Assembly: GCA_020726505.1 (NCBI GenBank)
Contig: JAHLEZ010000010.1
Coordinates: 1,612,001-1,676,000 of the forward strand
Source: Leptodontidium sp. MPI-SDFR-AT-0119
Lineage: Eukaryota; Ascomycota; Leotiomycetes; Helotiales; Leptodontidiaceae
DNA: 64,000 nucleotides
Direction: 5' to 3'
Part shown: one piece after another, positions 1 through 8,143 of the stretch
Position numbering within the stretch: position 1 is the stretch's first letter
Layout: each line of letters opens with the position of its first letter
Notes under the pieces: generated by a model
Told to the model about the DNA's origin: nothing
Databases searched by the model: none
Seen by the model: the letters and a program-made list of their open reading frames with translations, nothing else
Program-made: the position numbers and the translations under genes

Positions 1-677
1 CTGTAGATAAGTGGCATGTTGACGTCGAAAATGCCTAGCAGCGAGTATGCTTTATCTTCTGGGCGATAAGTCTCGCGACTTGCTGCCCACGACATTCGCT
101 CAGCGACGCTGAAATTAGACAACGAGCTCTTTCGGAGGGCATTAACTGGGATTCCTGTTCTTTCGCAGATATGTCGTTCTAAGGAGGCCTTGTTGCCTAG
201 TAGCTCCCCCTCTTTTGAGAAAAAGTCGACTGATGCCGGCGCAACAAGCTCTTGTAGGGTCCAGCCTCGAGTGAACCATTCGCTTTTCCGAAATGTCGAT
301 TCCCAGGCTTCGTTGGACCCGTCGGCCAAATCGGTGCGAAGCCGGGAAACATCTGGCAGATAAACGTAGCACTTAGTCGCATCCCGGTACCAGCGAAACA
401 TCGAGTTGATAGCCTCAGCGAGTTCAGTGCTGTTCGATTTATCGATGCAGCAGGTGTCTACCCAAAAGTAATGCAACTTGTCGCGCCTCGCTTGTTCTCC
501 ACAGAACTGTATCTTGTTATAGCCAGCCTTGCTCTTGCCAGTGATATTCATCAGATCTGCAAATGTGACCTCCTCCGCTCCCCATCTGTGCGAAAGTATA
601 GCATACTTTGGTATATCGCTCTCAAAGAACTCGGTGAGGCTGAGGTCGCCATCGTGGTTAAACCGTAGCAGACGCAT
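1..677 (-). CDS. HET-domain protein, N-terminal part (runs off left edge)
   Basis: An open frame reads on the minus strand from an ATG at 677 to the left edge (225 codons, no stop). It matches the HET (heterokaryon incompatibility) domain: the opening MRLLRFNHDG, then [53 protein letters not shown] and [13 protein letters not shown], in the family order. It is a close paralogue of the HET domain starting at 22113. The similarity continues about 200 bp upstream of both ATGs, so the two loci are copies of one unit. HET domains trigger cell death after non-self recognition. Whether NACHT-WD40 parts follow lies outside the window. Confidence in the domain is high; the full architecture is unknown. 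Confidence 0.9.
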   Translation of the reverse strand, partial: MRLLRFNHDGDLSLTEFFESDIPKYAILSHRWGAEEVTFADLMNITGKSKAGYNKIQFCGEQARRDKLHYFWVDTCCIDKSNSTELAEAINSMFRWYRDATKCYVYLPDVSRLRTDLADGSNEAWESTFRKSEWFTRGWTLQELVAPASVDFFSKEGELLGNKASLERHICERTGIPVNALRKSSLSNFSVAERMSWAASRETYRPEDKAYSLLGIFDVNMPLIY

Positions 678-1020
678 TATTCGACTAGGTTCGAGGATCG
701 CAAGAGGGAGAGTTCTCGGTGGTTGTCGGCCCGTCGAAATAGCAGAAATGCGAAGTGAGGTGAAGGTTTGGGAGAAGACGTCGGGTTGAGGCTGGCGCAC
801 TCAGCTGAGCGGCAGCCTCGCGGCAATGACATCGTCGTGCAACACTACAGCGCGCAAGACCGGCCAACCGCACAGGAGCTTGGGAAGTCATAGGGGATAG
901 GACATAGGATATTCGAAGTCACTCTCGACTGAGCATGGTGTGTTCTTGTTGCCCAGGAGGAAGCTGAAGGAATTAACAAGTGGATGGCAGAACCACATTT
1001 ACGGTGGTGCAAGCAATAAG
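678..1020. other. 5' region of the left-edge HET gene
   Basis: There is no gene here. Read on the minus strand, roughly 680-905 is clearly similar to 21895-22112, the region just upstream of the other HET gene. Shared blocks include one around the words CCAGCCTCAAC and CGACGTCTTCTCC. This is the promoter and leader of a duplicated locus. Confidence 0.6.
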
Positions 1021-1087
1021 TTTAGGCTCACCGCTTCCATTCTGCCCATACAAATTCTGACTGGCAGAAACGGGCGGTGAGCCTAAA
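1021..1087. repeat. Two-tier perfect hairpin upstream of HET gene
   Basis: Arms 1021-1034 and 1074-1087 (TTTAGGCTCACCGC and its reverse complement) pair 14/14. Inside them, 1040-1046 pairs 7/7 with 1063-1069. The result is a stem, a small internal loop, a second stem and a 16-nt loop. A hairpin of the same plan but different sequence sits at the equivalent place upstream of the second HET gene (21548-21638). Confidence 0.8.
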
Positions 1088-1545
1088 CCCTCCGTAGACT
1101 TTCTAACCTAATATCTTAGGCGTAAGTTCATTCTCAATCCAATGCTTAATCACGTCATCAAGCTCGGGAGGACGGCCGTTTCACTCTAACCAAAACTCGT
1201 TGGTCGCTTCGATTCGAGGTACTTCCGTACTGACCTGGGTGGCGGTCTAGCATGAATTTGGATGCCACAGTAGCCACGAGGCTGATAACAATTTCCAGTT
1301 AAATAATAAGACTTTAAAGGGTAGGTGCAACTCTTTTATGCGTATCGGGAGTAATATTAATTCGATAGTAAAGCTGTGGAGCAAGAACCCTCTTACGTTG
1401 TAAAAGCAGACTGCCCGCAAATGCAGCGTACAGTCGACGATGCGAGCGTATTTTTCTTGTGAGATAGGTTCAAAGTGTTTAGGAGTGGCCACGGAATACG
1501 ACTTATATAAATTTATAGGGAACCTTCGATGTGTGCATAGAGTTT
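1088..1545. other. Non-coding, subterminal part of the left HET element
   Basis: I see no credible gene. Parts resemble both subterminal regions of the 21-27 kb element: the block near 1475-1500 resembles the reverse complement of 21265-21300, and 1245-1300 resembles 26560-26600. This fits the interior of a related element. Confidence 0.4.
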
Positions 1546-1619
1546 GAGTTGCTTAAAGTCAAAGTACCTGTCATTTTTCTCGGCACGGCGGGTTTCTCGG
1601 CACGTAGGGACGGACGTTA
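1546..1619. repeat. Terminal-repeat copy, related to the TIRs at 21153 and 26918
   Basis: On the minus strand this starts TAACGTCC and contains two GTGCCGAGAAA blocks about 20 bp apart, followed by GGTACTTTGACTTTAAGC. The same order is found in both TIRs of the 5.8-kb element. Its distance from the HET ATG at 677 (about 940 bp) nearly equals the 960 bp between TIR and HET ATG in that element. I infer it is the end of a second, partly visible element. No clean TA duplication is visible here. Confidence 0.7.
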
Positions 1620-1783
1620 TTTTACATGATGAAAGGAGGCGACTCGCAGATCAGGCGCAAGAGCGACAACATGAATATAATTTTCTAATAAAAGGGGCCC
1701 TGAGGGTTCAGATATAGCCACGGTGTACGGCTTAGGTAATAATATCAGATATTCTGGAGTGTGGACGGAATTGAAGATATTTA

Positions 1784-1848
1784 AATTCAAAGTACCTTTC
1801 AATTTTCTCGGCACGGTGGGTTTCTCGGCACGCAGGGATAGACGTTAA
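1784..1848. repeat. Second terminal-repeat copy, same orientation
   Basis: This is another diverged copy of the same end sequence, with the GGCACG blocks and the final GACGTTA, in direct orientation to the copy at 1546-1619 and about 230 bp away. It may be a solo end or the remnant of a nested insertion. The 160 bp between the two copies holds no gene. Confidence 0.65.
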
Positions 1849-1867
1849 GTTCTTATACTAAAGTTGT

Positions 1868-2232
1868 TCAAATAAAAAAGAACCACTTCCTCCAAGTGCG
1901 TCTAGTTTCGCCTCCTAAAAGAGGGGCATGCTCATCGTCATACCCAAGACTTATCTTCCATCCAGAGATCAGGAGCTCCAAGCTGTGTTACGTCAAGATT
2001 CTGACTGACGAGTTGAATGGCTATACTCTCAGTCGAGGCTTCGAAAATGTGACGTGGCGCATACCTTGTTCTTCATCAAACCCAGCCCGAACGAGAATCA
2101 GTCTCAAATTCAAGAGTAATGTTCTAAATGGCCTCGGATTCCAGCTTGGGTTCCCAAGAGCAAGTGAAAGACCTTGCATGATGTCCTGGTGTTGCCTCTC
2201 TCGAGTAAGGGAAGGGAAGCTATTCCAGGGAT
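1868..2232 (-). pseudogene. Detached 3' gene fragment, copy A of a duplicated segment
   Basis: The segment is about 90% alike by eye to 4147-4510 and in the same orientation. In the other copy it encodes the C-terminal 60-odd residues of an orphan protein (opening SFPSLTRERQHQDIMQG, ending in RHVTF). Here it lies just downstream of a different gene and has no start of its own, so it is probably a fragment left by duplication. Confidence 0.55.
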
Positions 2233-2237
2233 AGACG

Positions 2238-2981
2238 CTAGTTGGTTTCCGCAGTAAGTGGGGTGCCTTGACTTGTTGCGAAGAATGTCCGCGACTTATA
2301 CTTGCGAGATGACAGTAAAAACTTCCCTTCCTCCCCGTGTCTGCGAAGAACCTCAACAATACCCCTTAAGTTATGATGAGAGTCCGGACTTCTTTCAAGC
2401 CAGGGAGTGGGCTCCTGTAAGTTTGTGTACCAAGTATAATTGTGCTTGTCACTAATTTCATCACTTTGTTCCATAGCTAGGACTTTTTCAAACCAAGCAG
2501 GGTCAAGCTCAATTGACGTATTTCGAGATGTAAACATAACACAAGCTTGTGCGTTGGGATTGTGCCTCGTGGCGTTGTCTGTTGGTGGTACATTCGACTC
2601 GACTGTCCAGATATATGGCATGCTTAATGATTCACCCAGGCTGTGAAGCTCTCTAAGCAACTTTGTAGTAGCCCAGGAAGGACAATTGACTACGATAAGT
2701 ACCCGTAGTGTAGACGGGACGCGAGACCATGATCTAACAGCTCGATTGAAATCGTGTAAGTCCTTTCCTATCACTGTGATAGTGCAGCCTTCAACCTTGA
2801 GCTTATTCACCCACTTCATGGTGTGAAACACTTCTCGAGTCCACTGTAAGTACTGGCGCCTCTCATAATCAGTAGTTACTAGCCCGGTTGCCTGCATAAG
2901 CGACACGATATCACTGGACTTTAGCATAGCCAGAAGTGCACGCCGTACAGGCTCAAAATCCGGGACGAGAGATCTTAGCAT
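2238..2981 (-). CDS. Orphan protein with a possible F-box-like start
   Basis: A single-exon frame of 247 aa starts at the ATG at 2981. Near residues 15-35 the stretch LLAMLKSSDIVSLMQATGL has the hydrophobic spacing of an F-box-like helix bundle. The rest, rich in Trp and aromatic residues, matches no family I can name. The frame stops where the duplicated 3' segment (1868-2232) begins, so the original C-terminus may have been replaced at a duplication breakpoint. It could also be an intact orphan of a kind frequent in Leotiomycetes. There is no signal peptide. The function is unknown. Confidence 0.55.
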   Translation of the reverse strand: MLRSLVPDFEPVRRALLAMLKSSDIVSLMQATGLVTTDYERRQYLQWTREVFHTMKWVNKLKVEGCTITVIGKDLHDFNRAVRSWSRVPSTLRVLIVVNCPSWATTKLLRELHSLGESLSMPYIWTVESNVPPTDNATRHNPNAQACVMFTSRNTSIELDPAWFEKVLAMEQSDEISDKHNYTWYTNLQEPTPWLERSPDSHHNLRGIVEVLRRHGEEGKFLLSSRKYKSRTFFATSQGTPLTAETN

Positions 2982-3441
2982 TTTTGAATGGATGAGAATA
3001 GACCCTTTGGATTGTGGTGGGGTATTTATTTTTCTGAACTATTCACTTGGAGCTGAGTTAGTGTGACATGAACCTTTTCTCGAAACCGAGATGCTGGAAC
3101 TCGGAGCTACGAAACAGGATTTAACTCACAGTCTCTCTGCCCTCGCTGGGAAACGAAAAGGTAGAGACCTAGTGACCTGTCTTCGACTCCGAGCCAGAGA
3201 GCGATTACGTGCTTGAGCAACTGCAGAAGTTTCGCCTATAACTTGATAGTTGCGCCCCTGAAGAAAAATAACGACGACCACGAAAAACCCAATCAGTAGC
3301 ACCATCAATAGCACCACCAATAGCACCAGCACATCGACAGCAACATCGCCTTCTTTCAGTTCTCAATTCTGTCCTGAGATCCACACCACTCGAAGGTCTT
3401 CACCCTCTTTCTCCTTTTGGACTATCACTTTTAAAGTCAAC
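2982..3441. other. Intergenic, divergent promoter region
   Basis: No gene is supported here. A short AGCACCA/CACCACCAATAG microsatellite lies at 3295-3335 in the presumed leader of the secreted-protein gene. The hydrophobic minus-strand frame over it is a repeat artefact. Confidence 0.5.
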
Positions 3442-3982
3442 ATGAAAATCTGCAGCTCTTATTTTTACCTTTTCAGCATGATCGCTCTGGTCACTGCGAA
3501 ATCCTGCGAGGTACCCCACGTCGCTATGACAGTTCAATTTGCCGGAAAAACTTCTCTTGGAACTCAGCAAGCTTCAGAGTTCGTGTTACCGCTCTTTTCT
3601 GACTGCACATATCAATTCCCGGGCGATGCAGTGCTTGCCAGCGGTAAGTGGATCTTACGTCTCATGATATTAAACCTGTCTAACATAATCGACAGTCACA
3701 GGGCCAGCACCGGCGACGATGGTTGCCATGAGCTTTGCAGACAATGGATTTTTCACGGACAGGGAGGGTCAGCTGCTTGACTCAGAAAACCTTGATCGTT
3801 TCTTAAGTCACTTTGGCGAAGGTGTCGACGCGAACACTCTTCTCAATCTTGTGATATGCAGTGTCTTCACCGATGCTGGTGGGGAAATCACAATTGGGCC
3901 AAGATCGCGATTTGTTTTCAATGGTGAGGCTTCGCAAGGTATCAGTCATTACCAGTGTATTCCTGGTTTCGTTTTTGGATGA
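3442..3982 (+). CDS. Small secreted cysteine-containing protein (effector-like)
   Basis: Two exons, 3442-3643 and 3696-3982, join across a 52-bp intron (GTAAGT ... CGACAG) to give 162 aa. The first 20 residues form a clear signal peptide with a hydrophobic core and a likely cleavage after TAKS. The mature part has four cysteines (two possible disulfides), no transmembrane segment and no domain I know. Small size, secretion and Cys content fit an effector-like or cell-surface protein, but nothing shows what it binds. The intron is needed: without it the first frame stops early, and the second part has no convincing start. Confidence 0.7.
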
Positions 3983-4146
3983 CACGCTCTCATCAGGGAT
4001 TTTCCGATATGGAAAGGGGTAGAGGGACCTCGCAAGACTGGACAGATCTGGATTTGGTGTATAACAAATAAGGCATTGAACATCTAAATTGGACAATTTG
4101 AATATCTCATTTGAAAGGCTAAGTCCTTATGCACTGCATACATACT

Positions 4147-4510
4147 TAAATGAAAAAGAACCACTTCCTCCAAGAGCGTCTAGTTTCACCTCCTAGAAGA
4201 GGGGCATGCTCATCGTCTTCCGTCTCAGCTACCCAAGACTCATTTTTCATCCAAAGATCAGGAGCCCCAAATTGTGTTACGTCAAGATTTTGACTGACGA
4301 GTCGAATGGCTATACTCTCAGTTGAGGCCGCGAAAACGTGACGTGACGCATACCTTGTTCTTCATCAAACCCAGCCCGAACGAGAATCAGTCTCAAATTC
4401 AAGAGTAATGTTCTAAATGGCCTCGGATTCCAGCTTGTTCTCCCAAGAGCGAGTGAAAGACCTTGCATGATGTCCTGGTGTTGCCTTTCTCGAGTAAGGG
4501 AAGGAAAGCT
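4147..4510 (-). repeat. Duplicated segment, copy B (coding end of the orphan at 4310)
   Basis: This is the counterpart of 1868-2232. It begins with AAAAGAACCACTTCCTCCAAG on the plus strand and stays alignable for about 360 bp, apart from a short insertion near 4220. Here it forms the 3' end of a longer reading frame. The stretch 3983-4146 between the secreted-protein gene and this segment shows nothing notable. Confidence 0.65.
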
Positions 4511-4795
4511 ATCCCAAGTCTCCTTCAGACTGCACAAATCTTGCCAGTCAAGATGAAGGATATCGTTCGCATCGAGACAGCGTAGGTAATCGTCGATGCG
4601 TTTCCAAGAATATGTGTGTCCATTCATTAATCGGCATAATTCGTGAATAAGCTCAGCCTCTTGGAGTGCATCGATCCGCAATAGTTCACGGTATGCCCAG
4701 GTACTCTCAATAGGTTGCGACATTTTCTTTCGATATGGGCCATCTGCTATTCCAGGATGAATGGAAGCCAGCTTAATAAACCTTGAGAAGAGCAT
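4310..4795 (-). CDS. Orphan protein, possibly 5'-truncated
   Basis: The frame from the first in-frame ATG at 4795 encodes 161 aa. It is open a few codons further upstream, which suggests a missing or unrecognised 5' exon. The N-terminal 100 residues are helical and mixed-charge (for example WAYRELLRIDALQEAELIHE); the last ~65 residues are the part shared with copy A. I recognise no domain. Two copies of its 3' end within 2.5 kb show recent local duplication. Confidence 0.45.
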   Translation of the reverse strand: MLFSRFIKLASIHPGIADGPYRKKMSQPIESTWAYRELLRIDALQEAELIHELCRLMNGHTYSWKRIDDYLRCLDANDILHLDWQDLCSLKETWDSFPSLTRERQHQDIMQGLSLALGRTSWNPRPFRTLLLNLRLILVRAGFDEEQGMRHVTFSRPQLRV

Positions 4796-4942
4796 TCCGG
4801 GCACTGACCTAAGAACTGAAATCAGGTACTGGAATACTGCACGTGACGCCCCTTTCCAGTAAGCGAAGATCTGGGGTTCAGGAACCGAGCACCGAGAGCC
4901 GCGATCTCAATCCACGCCAACTTCTCCTGGGGGAAACCCTCC

Positions 4943-4948
4943 TATAAA
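4943..4948 (+). promoter_or_regulatory. TATA box of the small Arg/Ser-rich gene
   Basis: TATAAA lies 115 bp before the ATG at 5063. Its paralogue at 27407 has a TATATA stretch at a similar distance (about 27530). Confidence 0.4.
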
Positions 4949-5062
4949 GTGCATCTTCGATTGTTCCTATCGACATCAGTAGTAAAGATTTGCTCATCAA
5001 TCTATCTCAAATATCAAATTTTAAAACCATAATATTATCTTGATCTCAACCGTATCGCTACC

Positions 5063-5306
5063 ATGGGTTTCATCCGTACATCGGTTATGGCTGTTGGAGC
5101 TTTCCTTGTTGCAAAATTCATGTAAGCAGTGTGCAGAATTTGCTGGTTCGTTACTGAACATCTCCAGTCTTCATGAAAAAGATGCCGTCCAGGACAGCTA
5201 CCCACACGAGTCTCGGTACGAGCGTCGGGAGGTCCGCAGATCTCGGAGGGCTTCAAGAGGCCACGGATCACGGGGTAGCCGTTCTACATATTCTAGCCGG
5301 GACTAG
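5063..5306 (+). CDS. Tiny membrane-anchored Arg/Ser-rich protein, paralogue 1
   Basis: Exons 5063-5121 and 5168-5306 flank a 46-bp intron (GTAAGC ... CTCCAG) and encode 65 aa. Residues 1-20 (MGFIRTSVMAVGAFLVAKFI) form one hydrophobic segment that could be a signal anchor. An acidic linker follows, then a tail dense in Arg, Ser and Gly (RRSRRASRGHGSRGSRS). A second gene at 27165-27407 has the same layout, the same 59-bp first exon and the same intron phase. The conserved exon plan makes chance coding very unlikely. The function is unknown; the tail could bind RNA or acidic surfaces. Confidence 0.75.
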
Positions 5307-6632
5307 GGTTGTCGAAAACAGATAGCGGGAACAGTTCTGGGGTTGTTGGAGCGAATGTATTTATTGTCGTTATCAAAGCAATGGAGAGGGCGCCCAGCTC
5401 AGTTCTAAAATCTAAAATGACACATCTCTATTTCGTTCACAGGTGCACATTCATTTCTTAAAGAGATTGATTCTAATTAAATTACATCCAAATTGTTGCC
5501 GTTGCGCCGGTCTTGCAGAGAGCCTCCTTTCATAGCGTGACAGAGTTTCTTTTCCACAGCGGTACCATAACCTCGGTGCATTCCATCGTTGGACCAACCA
5601 CTGCACATCCTTATTCAGCAGCTCTTTCCAAAGCTTGGTGACATCCCAGACTATGTTGATGGACTGCAAGCCGCTGTGAGCTTCTGTGGCTCGAACTCCA
5701 TTTCCTCGGTGGGATACAGACGAGTCTGATAGTGACACATCAGATAAGGCGCCACGCCACAAGTTCCGCGAGCCCAGAACACGAGACTCTATGTCGTCAA
5801 GAAATAAACGCCAAAGGAATAGACGGATGATAGAACGAGGGACAGGACAGCTGGAGACAATGAAGGTCTGAGTGGAACCTCAGACACTGAAAGTCATAGT
5901 GGAACCTCGGGCAATCCGCCGGACACGTGCAATGCATGTAAGGCAAAATTTGCTTCCAGAAGCGAGCTTTTCCGCCATTTCAGAGAAGTATCGTGGCCCG
6001 AGCACATGGATGAGAACGACGGTGTCGCCGGCTAAGATGTACCGCTTTGCTGCTGGCAATTGAGAGAATAGACTGTTACTATTGGACAACCATTTGTTCT
6101 GGGACAATATTGTACGTACACACTCGATCAACGCAAGAGCAATGGAGTATTTTATTATTCAGTATCTACACCTCTTAATCATGTACTCTAAAGCATCGAC
6201 GGGCGTGCATGAGGTAGGTCGACAGGGACACCAAGGCTCGCATTCTTCTCGAAAGATAACTTTGCGAATCACATTGCTTGTCCCACTGTTAAGAGAGGTC
6301 CAATGGAGGGTTAGGCGGGCAGGAAGATAGGGGGAGCCGGCTGAAGATCGAGATCTAGATCTCAGTCAACTTCGATGTCACGATCCGGATTGGTTCCTCA
6401 CTGCTGTCACCGCCAGGTGAAGGCATACGCTCCAATAGATCAGCCAATCGCTTCACCATCTTTGTCATTCGGTCCTGCACCATGGACGGTTTTCCGCGGT
6501 GTCCAGCATCTATAAATCGGCAGCTCTCCCCTCTGGACTTTCACTTCGTCCAGGAACCTTCGTCACCAACCACCACATCCATCACCCATCACCCATTCCC
6601 CACGCTCAACAACCATATTTCAACACCTAACC
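5307..6632. other. Long intergenic stretch with weak minus-strand frames
   Basis: No gene is secure. Minus-strand frames at 5451-5762 (103 aa, mixed composition) and 5880-6131 could be decayed exons but join by no splice pair I could find. A 42-codon minus frame with a good start context (6355-6483) ends the region. From about 6540 the plus strand becomes a CT/CA-rich leader for the next gene. Confidence 0.35.
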
Positions 6633-7797
6633 ATGACCTTCTCTCCTATGATCGACCGTGCTCATACTGCACAGCTCGCAATAGATTCCCATTTCGACTG
6701 GAATGATGGTGGCAGTGATGAGTTCTTCGCGTGGATGAAGGACTCCAACGACACTACGGCAGCAGTCGGCGGAGACTTGGGAAGAAGTGTTGGAGGTGAC
6801 GTGGTAGATGACACATTTTCCTGGGTGTTAGACCAGTATGCATGGAACATTGATGCGACTGGCTCAGGAGACGAAGATCTCTGGACATCTGCATCCGAGG
6901 CAGAGGACTCGGGCAACTGGATGGGTGTGAGTAGACTGACCGCATGACACGAAACCCTCACCCTACTGACAACGCAAACAGGACTCCACTTCAAGCTCCC
7001 CTCGAGATGTGGGAATCCCGTGCCCACCCCCTGCCAGCGTCACACCCGCTTTTCTGGCTGATGATGTGGTTCCGTGCTCAACACCATGCGCCACTCTGAG
7101 CGACGTAGGGCCTCGGAACCCACCGTCCAGCACTGTCTTTACCGACGACGCAGCACGCCAGGAGTCAGCTCCCGAGCTGGTTGGAGATCTGACCATCAGC
7201 CCAGGCGCATCATCCCCAGATGGCACACCAGTCCATACTCCTTCTGCATCGGAGACATCCGAGATCCTCTACGTCAACGCAGAGATTCTGCCTACCACTG
7301 CCATGGGAAGGGTGACACCGACGACCGATCTTGATAGTCCAGAAGACCAGCCGTCCATCAAGGTCCCAGATCATGTTCGCAGGATCGTGGGTAGCGACAT
7401 TCTGGATGACGATTCGGGGTCCGAATACTGCAGCCAGGCCATGGATTCGCCGCAGCGAAGAAGATTTGATCGCGCAAGTCGTCGCAAAGGCCGATTGAAT
7501 CAGATGAGAGATACCCATATTGGTGTCATGGCCAAGGTCCTTGACAGACTGATCAATCAGGTGCAGACCCGAGACAACGGGAAGGACGGGGACGACAGGA
7601 CCGACAAAGACGACAGTGATGACGGCGATGACAGTGATGAGAGCGATGATGATGGCGAAGAGATCTATCTGTTGTCGGAGGTGGATGTCACTTGCACCAC
7701 GCTGGGCGTCCTTCATTGGCTCGCTTCAGATGTTCAGAGGTACCAAGCGAAGCTCCGCCGTGCACTGCAGCAGCGGAAGGATCTGAAGAGAGCTTGA
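6633..7797 (+). CDS. Acidic orphan protein, 369 aa
   Basis: Exons 6633-6926 and 6982-7797 are joined across a 55-bp intron (GTGAGT ... AAACAG), both in phase 0. The start was chosen as the ATG after a long CA/CT-rich leader. The product is acidic throughout: a Trp/Asp-rich N-terminus (FFAWMKDS, SWVLDQYAW), a Ser/Thr/Pro-rich middle, a short basic patch (RRRFDRASRRKGRLNQ) near residue 255, and an Asp/Ser run of about 30 residues near 300. The basic patch followed by an acidic run would suit a nuclear or chromatin-associated protein. No domain is recognised and the function is unknown. Confidence 0.65.
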
Positions 7798-8143
7798 GGA
7801 GGAGTATGTAAGGAGTCAATCACAATCAATATCCCAGTTCCAATCATGCTTTGAAGTTATCAAACTGCTCAAGTGAGTGACCATGAGAATCGACATGTCA
7901 CGCGTTGACTTCGCTTAATTGTTTACTCTGCGTTTCGCATCTGAGCAGACAGTGAGATATATCTGGTGCTGTGTGAGTGGTGTACGTGACTCAGGTCTAT
8001 TCAGGTAGAGACTTCTTTTCTCTCATTCTGCTTTAATTCTACTAAACAACGCAATCTATAGTAACGCATGTAAGCAGTACCATTCTATGTTTCTTTCCCA
8101 GTCCATACAAATTAAACCACCCCCTGGAAATCCTGCAGCGGCG
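7798..8143. other. Intergenic, convergent 3' ends
   Basis: I see no gene. The stretch separates two genes that end facing each other. Confidence 0.5.

Noticed and set aside
142..382. Two short minus-strand frames near the left edge
   Set aside because: Both overlap the HET frame that runs from 677 to the edge, which has recognisable conserved motifs.
3126..3332. Hydrophobic minus-strand frame resembling a membrane protein
   Set aside because: It reads a CACCA/ATAGCAC microsatellite in reverse and lacks an ATG start.
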